This document shows positions 20,464 to 27,038 of a DNA stretch of 27,038 bases, in pieces. A program made the translations under genes and the position numbers. Each line of letters starts with the position of its first letter. Position 1 is the first letter of the stretch. Source of the stretch: a virus; IMG/VR virus record IMGVR_UViG_3300042298_000464, positions 1 through 27,038 of that record; one strand, 5' to 3'. The notes below the pieces were generated by a model. The model did no database searches. It saw only the letters and a program-made list of their open reading frames with translations, and was not told the DNA's origin.

Positions 20464-22134
20464 TTAGTACGCACCCATGATGTTCATGAGCGTTATATCT
20501 ATTTCTTTGGAGTTTGCATCAAGAGATGCGTATGTTGCTGTTACTAATTTAGTAAGACCATTAATTGTTGTTACGGTTGTACCAGAAGCTATAAGTGTTG
20601 AACCAAGTGTTGGTGCTGAGTATGCGCTAGCTGAGTTAATTGCTACCCAAGCAGAACCAGTCCATACTGACATTTCACCAGTTGCTGAGTTAAAATAAAG
20701 AGCACCAGTAAGTAACGCATTTCCATCATTGTCTAATGTTGGAGGTACTGTCTTAGACCCAAGATACCTGTCATCAAATTGGTCATATACTGTTGCTGCA
20801 CTGGAGGCAGAAGTTTGTGCCGAGCTTGCCGAAGTAGCAGCCGAAGATGCAGATGTTGCTGCAGATGAGGCGGATGTCGCTGCTTCAGAAGCAGATGTGG
20901 TCGCAGTTGCTGCAGAGTTAGATGCAGTTGTAGCACTATTAGCAGCCGATGTAGCACTTGTTGCAGCAGCGGTTGCACTGGCAGCAGCGCTTGTAGCGCT
21001 GGTTGCTGCAGAGGTTTGTGATGTTAAAGCACTAGATGCTGATGTAGAAGCCGATGATGCAGATGTAGCAGCAGCGGTAGCCGAAGAAGCAGCAGCGGTT
21101 TCGCTTGATGCTGCAGCGGTCGCATACCCTGCAATTGAGGCAACAGATGCTGCAGCTGTGGTAGCACTATTGGCTGCACTAGTTGCACTTGTTGCTGCAG
21201 ATGTCGCCGATGTTGCAGCTGACGTTTGGCTAGTTAATGCAGATGACGCACTGGTCGCTGCTGCAGTTGCAGATGCTGCTGCGGATGTAGCAGAAGTGGC
21301 TGCAGAAGTTTGGGATGTAAGAGCAGAGGCTGCTGAAGTAGTAGCAGCTGTTGCTGACACAGCAGCACTGGTTGCCGAAGTTGCTGCAGCAGTGGCTGAG
21401 TTTGCAGCTGATGTAGCAGATGTTTGAATAGCAGCTACCGAGTTAGCAGCTGATGTGGCTGATGTTGCAGCGGATGCAGCAGAAGTTGCTGCTGCAGTAG
21501 CACTGGTTGCTGCAGATGCTGCGGATGTCGCAGCAGCAGCAACTTGAGCATCAGCAAAGTCTTTACGAACAGCATCGCTAGATGATGTTGGTGTAGCAAG
21601 GTTTGTAATCTTAAATCCACCAGCAGATAAATCAGAACCTAAAGTTGCGGTGGAGTATGTGCCACCAGTAATTGTTGCGGTAGATGTAAACGTACCGCTG
21701 ATTGTTGCACCAGTAATAGTTGGTGTGTTAACTGTTGGTGATGTAAGAGTTTTAGAAGCCAGGGTCTGTGCTCCACCTGTGCCAACAATATCTCCAGTTA
21801 CTCCATGTGCAGAGGTTGCTGCTTCATGTGAACGAAAATCAGAAAAGTCCAATGCAGAAACACCGTGTTCTACAATTGCGCCAATTGAGTGTGCCTTGGA
21901 GCTTGTGCCATCAACGCCACGAGTTACCGTATATGCAGTACCAACGAGGGCGGTTACCGTTACGATTTCTTCGTTAGCGGTATCCTTTTCAAGAATAAGT
22001 GTGAATGGATACTGCGATGGTAAACCAGAAGCAGCAGCCAGCGACAAGCTTGTGCTTGTCGTGCTAGCGTCAATAGCACTAGACAGTGTTGTCTTAGCAG
22101 CGGTTGAGCTATAATAACGTGCAATTGTTGGCAT
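20464..22134 (-). CDS. Ala/Ser/Thr-repeat tail fibre protein
   Basis: 556 aa. The N-terminal 100 residues (STTSTSLSLAAASGLPSQYPF, NEEIVTVTALVGTAYTVTRG) are a small beta domain like those that anchor tail fibres, followed by a pattern of SKTLTSPTVNTPTITGATIS repeats (about 120-170). About 195-440 is a long low-complexity rod of AATSA-type units with heptad-like spacing. From about 450 the sequence is globular again: DNDGNALLTGALYFNSATGEMSVWTGSAWVAI, a common fibre tip fold, then an end domain. It probably forms a trimeric rod. Host recognition is inferred. Confidence 0.8.
   Translation of the reverse strand: MPTIARYYSSTAAKTTLSSAIDASTTSTSLSLAAASGLPSQYPFTLILEKDTANEEIVTVTALVGTAYTVTRGVDGTSSKAHSIGAIVEHGVSALDFSDFRSHEAATSAHGVTGDIVGTGGAQTLASKTLTSPTVNTPTITGATISGTFTSTATITGGTYSTATLGSDLSAGGFKITNLATPTSSSDAVRKDFADAQVAAAATSAASAATSATAAATSAASAATSATSAANSVAAIQTSATSAANSATAAATSATSAAVSATAATTSAASALTSQTSAATSATSAAASATAAATSASSALTSQTSAATSATSAATSATSAANSATTAAASVASIAGYATAAASSETAAASSATAAATSASSASTSASSALTSQTSAATSATSAAASATAAATSATSAANSATTASNSAATATTSASEAATSASSAATSASSAATSASSAQTSASSAATVYDQFDDRYLGSKTVPPTLDNDGNALLTGALYFNSATGEMSVWTGSAWVAINSASAYSAPTLGSTLIASGTTVTTINGLTKLVTATYASLDANSKEIDITLMNIMGAY
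20795..21550 (-). repeat. coding repeats of the AST-rich fibre rod
   Basis: Degenerate, in-frame tandem units of about 21 bases encode variants of A-A-T-S-A-T-S; the longest near-identical stretches encode SSALTSQTSAATSATSAA three times. Such repeats can gain or lose units by recombination and so change fibre length. Confidence 0.7.
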
Positions 22135-22137
22135 GTA

Positions 22138-23037
22138 TTACCTCGTATACTGTATTGTGTTTAGGAAGTTGGCTTGTTGCTTAGCGATTTCTTCTGCCAA
22201 ACGAACGGTGTAAAGCTGGAACAAATACTTTGCAGCATTGGTAGAAGCACCAGCTTGAACTGGTTGGTCGAGGGCATCTGCAGATACTGTAGTTGCCGTA
22301 ACCTTTCCAGGGTCTACTGTTGTAAGTAGGCGATACATAGCACCGAAGCGAACGACATCTTCGCAAGATGCTGGAAGACCACTAACAGTTAACTCTTGGT
22401 TATCTGTAATAACTGTTGGGAACTTTGTATATTGAACATTGACTGTACGACCAGGCATTGGTGATTCTTTTAGAATCAAAGCTTGCTTGATTGTTGAAGT
22501 GTCAGTGTCATAATAATTTTTATCGACTCGATAGTTTTTAATAATCTGCCATACGCCTGTTGAGTCTGGGACATCCCATGAGATACCAGTTATATCTTCT
22601 AACGCATCTGGTAGTAGGTATGAATAATCAGCGCCATTAAAAGTAAATGTATGGTATGTAATAACTGGAAAGTTCATTGCTTTAATAGTTTCGTTAATTG
22701 CTCGCTTAACTTGATTGCGAGGAAAGATTGGGTTGTTGCGTACAACCGAACCAGTTACATGGCTTGTTGCTGTAGTACCACGCCAGCCACGACCAATAAT
22801 ATTACCAGTAGTTCCAAGAACTTGGATAGTACCGCTGGTTGGAATAATCTTCTTTAAGTAAATTAGTTCATCATCTATTTCAACAATGCCCTTGCTTAGC
22901 GCAGTAGCATCATCAACCAATAGAGTCTGGTCGCCAGCGGTTGTAGCGCTGGTAATAACCGTAACTGATTCTTGGTTCTTGACGTAAGAGTTAACTTCAC
23001 CAAGGGTCTGTTCGGTCAGCTGGTTTAGTGTTGCCAT
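22138..23037 (-). CDS. putative neck/adaptor virion protein (299 aa)
   Basis: 299 aa. Residues 1-100 include TTAGDQTLLVDDATALSKGIVEIDDELIYLKK, a beta domain shared with the N-terminus of the repeat fibre (both have 'xxLxVxxxxxLxxG.I.I.xE', then a Gly-rich 'GRGWRGT' / 'TRGVDGT'). The rest is mixed, with DVPDSTGVWQIIKNYRVDKN and a long helix near the end (TNAAKYLFQLYTVRLAEEIAKQQANFL). The gene lies between the capsid and fibre genes, so a head-tail connector or tail adaptor role is likely. No exact family recognised. Confidence 0.68.
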   Translation of the reverse strand: MATLNQLTEQTLGEVNSYVKNQESVTVITSATTAGDQTLLVDDATALSKGIVEIDDELIYLKKIIPTSGTIQVLGTTGNIIGRGWRGTTATSHVTGSVVRNNPIFPRNQVKRAINETIKAMNFPVITYHTFTFNGADYSYLLPDALEDITGISWDVPDSTGVWQIIKNYRVDKNYYDTDTSTIKQALILKESPMPGRTVNVQYTKFPTVITDNQELTVSGLPASCEDVVRFGAMYRLLTTVDPGKVTATTVSADALDQPVQAGASTNAAKYLFQLYTVRLAEEIAKQQANFLNTIQYTR

Positions 23038-23288
23038 TATGCTTGCGCTGCCCTTCCAATAAGGTCAGATGCTCTGACCGCTTTTTGAATGTCTTTCATT
23101 TTTGTTGAAGCAGGTTGAATTCCTTGCTTGCGAGCGTCACGATATGCGCTCAATTCTTTATCTGTATTTTTAATATCGGCTGATACATGCTCATTGCTAA
23201 TACTTAAATTAGCTGCACGAAGACAATCTCCCCAAGACTCATGGTCTTGAGTTGTACATCCACTTCTACACTTCGACAATGTATTCAC
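23037..23288 (-). CDS. hypothetical actinophage-type protein (83 aa)
   Basis: 83 aa, MNTLSKCRSGCTTQDHESWGDCLRAANL at the start. 'CRSGCxxxDHxSxxxCLxAANL' is a recurring pattern in small actinobacterial phage proteins. C7, C11 and C22 could bind metal. The rest is helical and charged (DKELSAYRDARKQG). It overlaps the previous gene by 23 bases. Role unknown; near virion genes. Confidence 0.65.
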   Translation of the reverse strand: MNTLSKCRSGCTTQDHESWGDCLRAANLSISNEHVSADIKNTDKELSAYRDARKQGIQPASTKMKDIQKAVRASDLIGRAAQA

Positions 23289-23520
23289 CGTATCCTGCAG
23301 CAGTTAACTCTGCTGCCTCTGCGTCAGTAATTGGGTTGTCATATCCACCACGAAGCACCTTGTCATAGTCAGCTAAACTGCTATCTTGTGGTGAAACTAT
23401 GGTTGACCAAGTTCCATTCTTTTTAACAACTGTCTTGCCCCATGGATAAGAAACAAACCAAAGGTCATATTGAAGACCAAGCTTGATTGTCATGGTTGGT
23501 CCACGAAATATCTTTGCCAT
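23266..23520 (-). CDS. hypothetical protein (84 aa)
   Basis: 84 aa from the ATG at 23520, which overlaps the preceding TAA (TAATG); this is preferred to upstream in-frame starts inside the previous gene. Starts MAKIFRGPTMTIKLGLQYDL, then has aromatic strands (WFVSYPWGKTVVKKNGTW) and ends AAELTAAGYGEYIVEV. Unknown; perhaps a small virion-assembly protein. Confidence 0.6.
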   Translation of the reverse strand: MAKIFRGPTMTIKLGLQYDLWFVSYPWGKTVVKKNGTWSTIVSPQDSSLADYDKVLRGGYDNPITDAEAAELTAAGYGEYIVEV

Positions 23521-23795
23521 TACCATTTCACCTTGTCTGCCCAATATGCTGCGGACATAACACCCTTGGCTATATTCTTAGAGTGACGAGCCTTGAATGA
23601 TTGGCGACGTTGGCGGTAAGACCTTGTTTCTCCAGCCTTCTTAGGAGAGCCTGATACACCTTGCTGACCAAACCTAATTGTCTTTACTTGTGAGCCAGAT
23701 TTGGCTACGACAACATGGGATTTAGTGGGATGACTGGGTGTGCGCTTAGGTTTATTAAACCCTGCTACTCCCGCCCTCTTTAGCCTTGGGTCCAT
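23520..23795 (-). CDS. basic DUF5872-like phage protein (91 aa)
   Basis: 91 aa. GVAGFNKPKRTPSHPTKSHV, then KTIRFGQQGVSGSPKKAGET and YRQRRQSFKARHSKN followed by MSAAYWADKVKW. This matches the small basic phage protein family I know as DUF5872 ('KSHVVVAK...IRFGQQGV...FKARH.KNI.KG..SAAYWA.KVKW'). Function unknown; commonly sits among virion genes. It overlaps the 56-aa gene by 41 bases. Confidence 0.78.
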   Translation of the reverse strand: MDPRLKRAGVAGFNKPKRTPSHPTKSHVVVAKSGSQVKTIRFGQQGVSGSPKKAGETRSYRQRRQSFKARHSKNIAKGVMSAAYWADKVKW

Positions 23796-23925
23796 TCTTC
23801 TTATACTCCCCGACTTTTCCTAGTATCGATTGAATACGTCCGTCTTTACGAAGACGAACTATCATTCCATCTTTAATCTGTATTGGGTTAAAACTATGTT
23901 TCGATTTGTACTTACCAGACGACAT
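23755..23925 (-). CDS. small basic protein (56 aa)
   Basis: 56 aa, MSSGKYKSKHSFNPIQIKDG and on, with MIVRLRKDGRIQSILGKVGEY: Lys/Arg-rich, probably a short beta hairpin with a disordered tail. Starts at a TAATG overlap. The 41-base overlap with the DUF5872-like gene makes its 3' end dual-coding. Unknown. Confidence 0.6.
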   Translation of the reverse strand: MSSGKYKSKHSFNPIQIKDGMIVRLRKDGRIQSILGKVGEYKKNGPKAKEGGSSRV

Positions 23926-24047
23926 TACTTTTTCTTTAGCTTAGGCTTCTTTACTGCCATCTTCTTGCCAGTCTTCTTAGCTTCCATCTTTGCCATTGCC
24001 ATACCCTTAGCGGTGTATGCAAATTCTTTCTTTCCTACTTTTGGCAT
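23925..24047 (-). CDS. very small Lys-rich protein (40 aa)
   Basis: 40 aa, MPKVGKKEFAYTAKGMAMAK and a KKPKLKKK tail; a third of residues are Lys and five are Met. Both ends are TAATG overlaps, which supports a real gene. 'MPKVGKKxFxYTxxGxxxA' openings are common among short phage proteins near capsid genes. Possibly binds DNA or the capsid interior. Confidence 0.65.
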   Translation of the reverse strand: MPKVGKKEFAYTAKGMAMAKMEAKKTGKKMAVKKPKLKKK

Positions 24048-24247
24048 TACTCTTCTCCCTTTTCACTAAACTCTGGTTCTTCTAATTCCCAATCAGGTAA
24101 ATGGCGAACCATTAGTTCCCACGCTTCACCTTCGGTAAATCCTGCCTGTGCAAACGAGTTGTATAGCTCATGTGCTTGTACTGCGTATTGCTGGAGTGGC
24201 GTAAAGAAATCAATTGGTAATTCTTCAGCCTTCTTTTTCTTAGCCAT
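24047..24247 (-). CDS. hypothetical protein (66 aa)
   Basis: 66 aa. Lys-rich start (MAKKKKAEELPIDFF), then a helical core (YAVQAHELYNSFAQAGFTEGE followed by AWELMVRHLP) and an acidic end. The 'FTExEAxxLxxxxLP' helix turn resembles small phage proteins next to capsid genes. AAGGAGATAA gives a strong ribosome site. Function unknown. Confidence 0.65.
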   Translation of the reverse strand: MAKKKKAEELPIDFFTPLQQYAVQAHELYNSFAQAGFTEGEAWELMVRHLPDWELEEPEFSEKGEE

Positions 24248-24262
24248 TTATCTCCTTATGTG

Positions 24263-24288
24263 GAGAGGGGTGGTTGCCCACCCCTCTC
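24263..24288 (-). promoter_or_regulatory. 11-bp perfect hairpin after the capsid gene
   Basis: GAGAGGGGTGG (24263-24273), loop TTGC, CCACCCCTCTC (24278-24288). Lies 10 bases after the capsid stop on the leftward transcript. There is no T-tract, and the next gene's ribosome site follows, so it is more likely a partial terminator or an mRNA-stabilising hairpin that keeps capsid mRNA high. Confidence 0.65.
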
Positions 24289-24298
24289 ACTAAGTAAA

Positions 24299-25276
24299 CT
24301 ACGCTGTTGCGATGCTTGACTTGGTCTGGATGACGTAACGTGCTTCCTTGCGGAAGATGTTCCATCCGAGTAGACCCTTCCAACCCGCTGGGCGGAAGCG
24401 CATCAACTTATCTGTCACAGGACCGATAACTGTCTTTGGCTCGTAAGAAACAGCCTCAAGAAGAGCCTGCTTTCCGAGAAGAACAGTTGCGTATACCTTT
24501 GAAGTGCCAGAGCCAGAGATTGACTCGCAGCGTGGAGATTCGATATAACGAACCTGGTCGTAGATACCGATTTCACCATTCCATAGGTTGGCAACGCCAG
24601 CCTCTGTGTAGGTGTGAGGCAACTGCCATACAGCAGAACCAGATGATTGAGCTTCTGAACGAAGGTCATAAGATACATCTGGGTGAATTAGTGCTGTGTA
24701 GAGTCCGCCATCGCGTGGCTGTACGTTTGCGCCACGAAGCTTGGCAACACCCTTACGTGCAAGAGCAGCGGTTAGGTATGCAGCTGTGGTGCTTGAAGAT
24801 ACGTTCTCACCGTTGATGGTTGATTCATCAGCAGAAGCTGTACCTGTGTAACGCATTGTTGCAAGAGATGTTAGCTTGCCCCAGACCAAAGAGTCTAGAG
24901 AGTCGCGCATGTTGAATGACAACATGTCTGCAACAGCTGGGTCAATTGCTGAAAGTGACTCAAGAGCCAAGCGCTCAGTTGTGATTACAGCATTGCCGTA
25001 TTCATCTACTGTAACATTCACCTTATTGGTGTTGTTAAGTGTTACTGCGTCTGGGTCTTGTGTCTGAGTTAGTGCAGTAGTTGCACGTGATAGGTCCTGA
25101 TAGACCTGGAAGACGACGGTGTTACCTGGGTTTGTTACATCGACTGGGCGCTTGTCCGCAAACTTACGGAACATTGGCTCAGAGCGAAGGTTAAACTCAA
25201 TGTACTTGTCATACGCCGTCTGAATCAAGTTCGACATCGTTGATGTCGTTGTTGACGTTGCTGGTGTAGTAGGCAT
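24299..25276 (-). CDS. major capsid protein (N4 gp56-like, HK97 fold)
   Basis: 325 aa. A short Thr-rich N-terminus (MPTTPATSTTTSTMSNLIQTA) leads into AYDKYIEFNLRSEPMFRKFADKRPVDVTNPGNTVVF when read through, followed by VYQDLS...TQDPDAVTL, then VDEYGNAVITTERL. These elements match the N4-gp56-type HK97-fold major capsid family. Later parts such as YTALIHPDVSYDLRSEAQ, NGEIGIYDQVRYIESP and GKQALLEAVSYEPKTVIGP also fit. AGAAGGAAATC precedes the ATG. It is preceded by the scaffold gene and followed by a perfect hairpin. Confidence 0.88.
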   Translation of the reverse strand: MPTTPATSTTTSTMSNLIQTAYDKYIEFNLRSEPMFRKFADKRPVDVTNPGNTVVFQVYQDLSRATTALTQTQDPDAVTLNNTNKVNVTVDEYGNAVITTERLALESLSAIDPAVADMLSFNMRDSLDSLVWGKLTSLATMRYTGTASADESTINGENVSSSTTAAYLTAALARKGVAKLRGANVQPRDGGLYTALIHPDVSYDLRSEAQSSGSAVWQLPHTYTEAGVANLWNGEIGIYDQVRYIESPRCESISGSGTSKVYATVLLGKQALLEAVSYEPKTVIGPVTDKLMRFRPAGWKGLLGWNIFRKEARYVIQTKSSIATA

Positions 25277-25310
25277 GATTTCCTTCTAATTGGGGTTGAT
25301 TGTGGACGTA

Positions 25311-25760
25311 TCAGCCTTTGAGTAGATTACTTAATTCCTCTGGCGAACCTACGTTCGCAATACGAGAAGCTAAGTCTTGACCCACGTATGGGTCAATATC
25401 TCCATTATCAAAGTCTGACATTCGCTCATATGATTGAGCGTCAGGGGACGAATCCCCTTCTTCAACGGCTTCGATACCGAATGCATCGCCGTATTCATTT
25501 AACCATTGTGCGACAGCATCCTCGTCCGCTTCAATTTCATCTGGGATGAATTTTGCGATTCTTGGATTGAGTCCGAAACTTTCTAGGATTTCGCCAACGG
25601 ATGCTTCGTGACTTTGTGTAGTAAACTCTGCAAGGATTTCATCACGTTCTTTAACTTGCTTAGAAAGTGCGTCAATCTGTTTGCGAAGTTTCTTTACAAG
25701 GTCAGTTCCACTGCCATTGTCTTCATCTTCGTAGTCGTACTCTAGGTATTCTTCTGCCAT
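25311..25760 (-). CDS. capsid scaffolding protein
   Basis: 149 aa, very acidic. MAEEYLEYDYEDEDNG at the start, a predicted coiled coil at about 20-50 (LVKKLRKQIDALSKQVKERD), then IAKFIPDEIEADEDAVAQWL and an Asp/Glu-rich C-terminus. Acidic coiled-coil proteins immediately upstream of the capsid gene are usually internal scaffolds that guide procapsid assembly and are removed before packaging. AAAGGGAG precedes the ATG. Confidence 0.78.
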   Translation of the reverse strand: MAEEYLEYDYEDEDNGSGTDLVKKLRKQIDALSKQVKERDEILAEFTTQSHEASVGEILESFGLNPRIAKFIPDEIEADEDAVAQWLNEYGDAFGIEAVEEGDSSPDAQSYERMSDFDNGDIDPYVGQDLASRIANVGSPEELSNLLKG

Positions 25761-25901
25761 TGTTTTCTCCCTTTATTAGTAGTTAAACCCTCATCGGGTT
25801 TTGCACCACACGTACTCCTCACCAGGGGTAGTGATTCATAGACGTGATGACTTCCAGACTTATACACATCACCAGGGCTGGAGGGTCTGGGACGGAATCT
25901 A
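25761..25901 (-). promoter_or_regulatory. 141-base structured leader ahead of the scaffold gene
   Basis: The longest gap in the leftward structural operon. Read leftward it holds two overlapping inverted repeats (CCAGAC/GTCTGG and GTGATG/CATCAC), two direct CCCTGGTGA/CCCCTGGTGA copies about 60 bases apart, a TGTGTATAAG that could be an extended -10 box, and an AAACCC/GGGTTT hairpin just before the ribosome site. No ORF of convincing length. It may carry the scaffold/capsid promoter. Confidence 0.4.
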
Positions 25902-27038
25902 TTAAACGTCAGGTGTTCTTAAACGAGAACCTAACGATGCGCGGTCAATTGCTCCACGTTGCTGGAACTTGGCGCGTTCTCTTGATGCAAGTTTCTTAGT
26001 CTTGATACCAACTTCAGCGCCACCTGCAAGACCAAGTGATTCACGAGCTAAGTCTTCTGTACCAGCGGTTTCGCCATACAGTGACATCAAGCGTCGGTAA
26101 TCATCTTGTTCGCGGGCTGCACCTTGGAAGGCACGTTCGGCAGCATCTGCCTTACCTGCCTTGGTAATCTCTTCGGCAAAGCCTCTAGAGATACCTGTAT
26201 CACCAAATCCTGCACGAGCAGCAGCTCCACCAACTTCAGCAGAGGTGTACATTAACTTGGCTTGTTCTGTTGAATACTGGTAGCGAGAGTTGATAGCATC
26301 AAATGCTTTCTCATTATCTAGAAGATAAGCAACCAGGTCGCCAGATGATAAGCCGTAATAATCTTTAAGTGATTTAACAATTTGCTGGTCTGCCTTTTGT
26401 AGCGCATTCTGTGCAATGTTAACACGTGCGGTAAACTCACCGACGCTAATTGAGTTAGCAATAAGGTTACCTAAATCTTCTGGTTGGTCATAGAACATTT
26501 CTGGCAATCCTGCTTCTTGCATGATTTCTCTATAGCCATCTTCAGCAGCAATGTATTCTGCAGGGGCTAGAAGTCTATCGCCAGGGCGACCTTTGCCGTC
26601 TGCTATACGCTTACGTATAGCTTCATTAGCAGCAAACCGTGTCTTATATGCATCGCTTGTATAAATAGTATTAAGAATTTGTTCGTCAGTAGGCATAATG
26701 TTGTCTTCATATACCTTGTCTATGGTAGACATTAGTGACTTAATAAATGTGTCACCAAGACCAGTATTCTCAAACATTCTCATAACTGAATCACGAGCAC
26801 CAAAGTCTTTATATGATTCAATTAAATTACCAAGAGAACCATCAGACATCTGTTGATATACCTCAACAACGCCACCAGTTTTACGAACTGTACGTGTGCC
26901 AGTAACCTTTGGCTTAGCAGCATCGGCTGCAGCAGCAGCCTGCATAGCTGCAATCTGAGCTGTTAATGCAGCAATCTGGTCAAGAATTGCACCTGTTGCT
27001 GCTGCATCAGGACCGCGACCGCCAGCACCAGTATTAGG
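25902..27038 (-). CDS. large virion-associated protein, 5' end cut by window edge
   Basis: The reading frame stays open to the last base, so at least 378 residues are visible and the start lies to the right. The visible N-terminal part is Ala/Gly/Gln-rich and heptad-like (ILDQIAALTAQIAAMQAAAA). The middle is mostly helical (MRMFENTGLGDTFIKSLMST, then LGNLIANSISVGEFTARVNI), ending with a basic region (KKLASRERAKFQQRG). Its position directly upstream of scaffold and capsid genes suggests a portal-adjacent or internal virion protein. No family is recognised. Note that M at 26945 is not its real start. Confidence 0.65.
   Translation of the reverse strand, partial: PNTGAGGRGPDAAATGAILDQIAALTAQIAAMQAAAAADAAKPKVTGTRTVRKTGGVVEVYQQMSDGSLGNLIESYKDFGARDSVMRMFENTGLGDTFIKSLMSTIDKVYEDNIMPTDEQILNTIYTSDAYKTRFAANEAIRKRIADGKGRPGDRLLAPAEYIAAEDGYREIMQEAGLPEMFYDQPEDLGNLIANSISVGEFTARVNIAQNALQKADQQIVKSLKDYYGLSSGDLVAYLLDNEKAFDAINSRYQYSTEQAKLMYTSAEVGGAAARAGFGDTGISRGFAEEITKAGKADAAERAFQGAAREQDDYRRLMSLYGETAGTEDLARESLGLAGGAEVGIKTKKLASRERAKFQQRGAIDRASLGSRLRTPDV

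Noticed and set aside
20729-21427. Long + strand ORF (232 codons) rich in Ala, Val and Asp
   Set aside because: It is the complement of the repeat-coding rod of the tail fibre; the low-complexity repeat keeps several frames open. No ribosome site and wrong composition for a real gene.
25820-25870. 16-codon ORF (MCISLEVITSMNHYPW) in the gap before the scaffold gene
   Set aside because: No ribosome site and it spans the inverted repeats; better explained as non-coding structure.
1-27038. tRNA genes, CRISPR arrays, insertion sequences, integrase and attachment sites
   Set aside because: Gaps were read for cloverleaf T-arm motifs, spaced direct repeats, terminal repeats and recombinase motifs; none was seen. 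This was by eye, so weak cases could be missed.

Overview
The window looks like part of a tailed bacteriophage genome, probably from a lytic, short-tailed (podovirus-like) phage of an aquatic actinobacterium. Evidence for a phage: a major capsid protein of the N4 gp56-like type, an acidic scaffold-like protein, tail fibres, an M15 peptidase endolysin with two holin-like proteins, a helicase/primase/nuclease set, endonuclease VII, and dense gene packing with ATGA and TAATG overlaps. Evidence for an actinobacterial host: a WhiB-type iron-sulfur regulator, a Gp88-family protein, a DUF932 protein, and a proteasome/HslV-like Ntn hydrolase. The composition is moderately AT-rich, and the 131-aa fibre-type protein resembles proteins of marine and freshwater phages, so a freshwater actinobacterium of the Nanopelagicales type is a reasonable but unproven host. 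No tape-measure or long-tail gene is seen between capsid and lysis genes, which is why a short tail is suggested. Integrase, tRNA, CRISPR and DNA polymerase genes are absent from the window; terminase and portal probably lie beyond its right edge.

Layout. (1) 1-6050, + strand: about twenty small, mostly unknown genes typical of an early accessory region, with Gp88 and DUF932 as the only recognised families and several tiny Cys-rich proteins. Two intergenic copies of a hairpin plus TATATATAGG element interrupt it, and a rho-independent terminator at 6062-6096 closes it inside the 3' end of the opposing gene. (2) 6037-13846, - strand: the replication, recombination and regulation operon. In reading order: split RecB/Cas4-like nuclease with a zinc-ribbon gene between its halves, unknown 156-aa protein, RecA/DnaB-like helicase, PD-(D/E)XK nuclease, WhiB, small beta-rich protein, Holliday-junction-resolvase-like nuclease, secreted lytic transglycosylase, primase zinc finger, Ntn hydrolase, primase TOPRIM protein, Nmad1/DUF1599 protein, endonuclease VII, sigma-like factor, small basic protein, FmdB zinc ribbon, glycosyltransferase. 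(3) 13930-14155: a + strand island with a 49-aa ORF and three perfect hairpins, the last being a strong terminator for the leftward structural operon. (4) 14165-27038, - strand: virion and lysis genes, read from right to left: a large structural protein cut by the window edge, scaffold, major capsid protein, a run of small basic proteins, a neck/adaptor-like protein, an Ala/Ser/Thr-repeat tail fibre, a small structural protein, a poly-glycine adhesin, a fibre-associated protein, two holin-like proteins, a GT60-like glycosyltransferase, an M15 endolysin, a large tail protein and a small peptidoglycan-binding-like protein.

How the parts work together. The helicase, CHC2 and TOPRIM proteins together supply the activities that T7 gp4 carries on one chain. 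The nucleases process recombination and replication intermediates. WhiB, the sigma-like factor and FmdB are candidates for redirecting host transcription. The most unusual points are the phage Ntn hydrolase lying between the two primase genes, and an iron-sulfur nuclease whose four cluster cysteines are split over two polypeptides with a zinc-ribbon gene in between.
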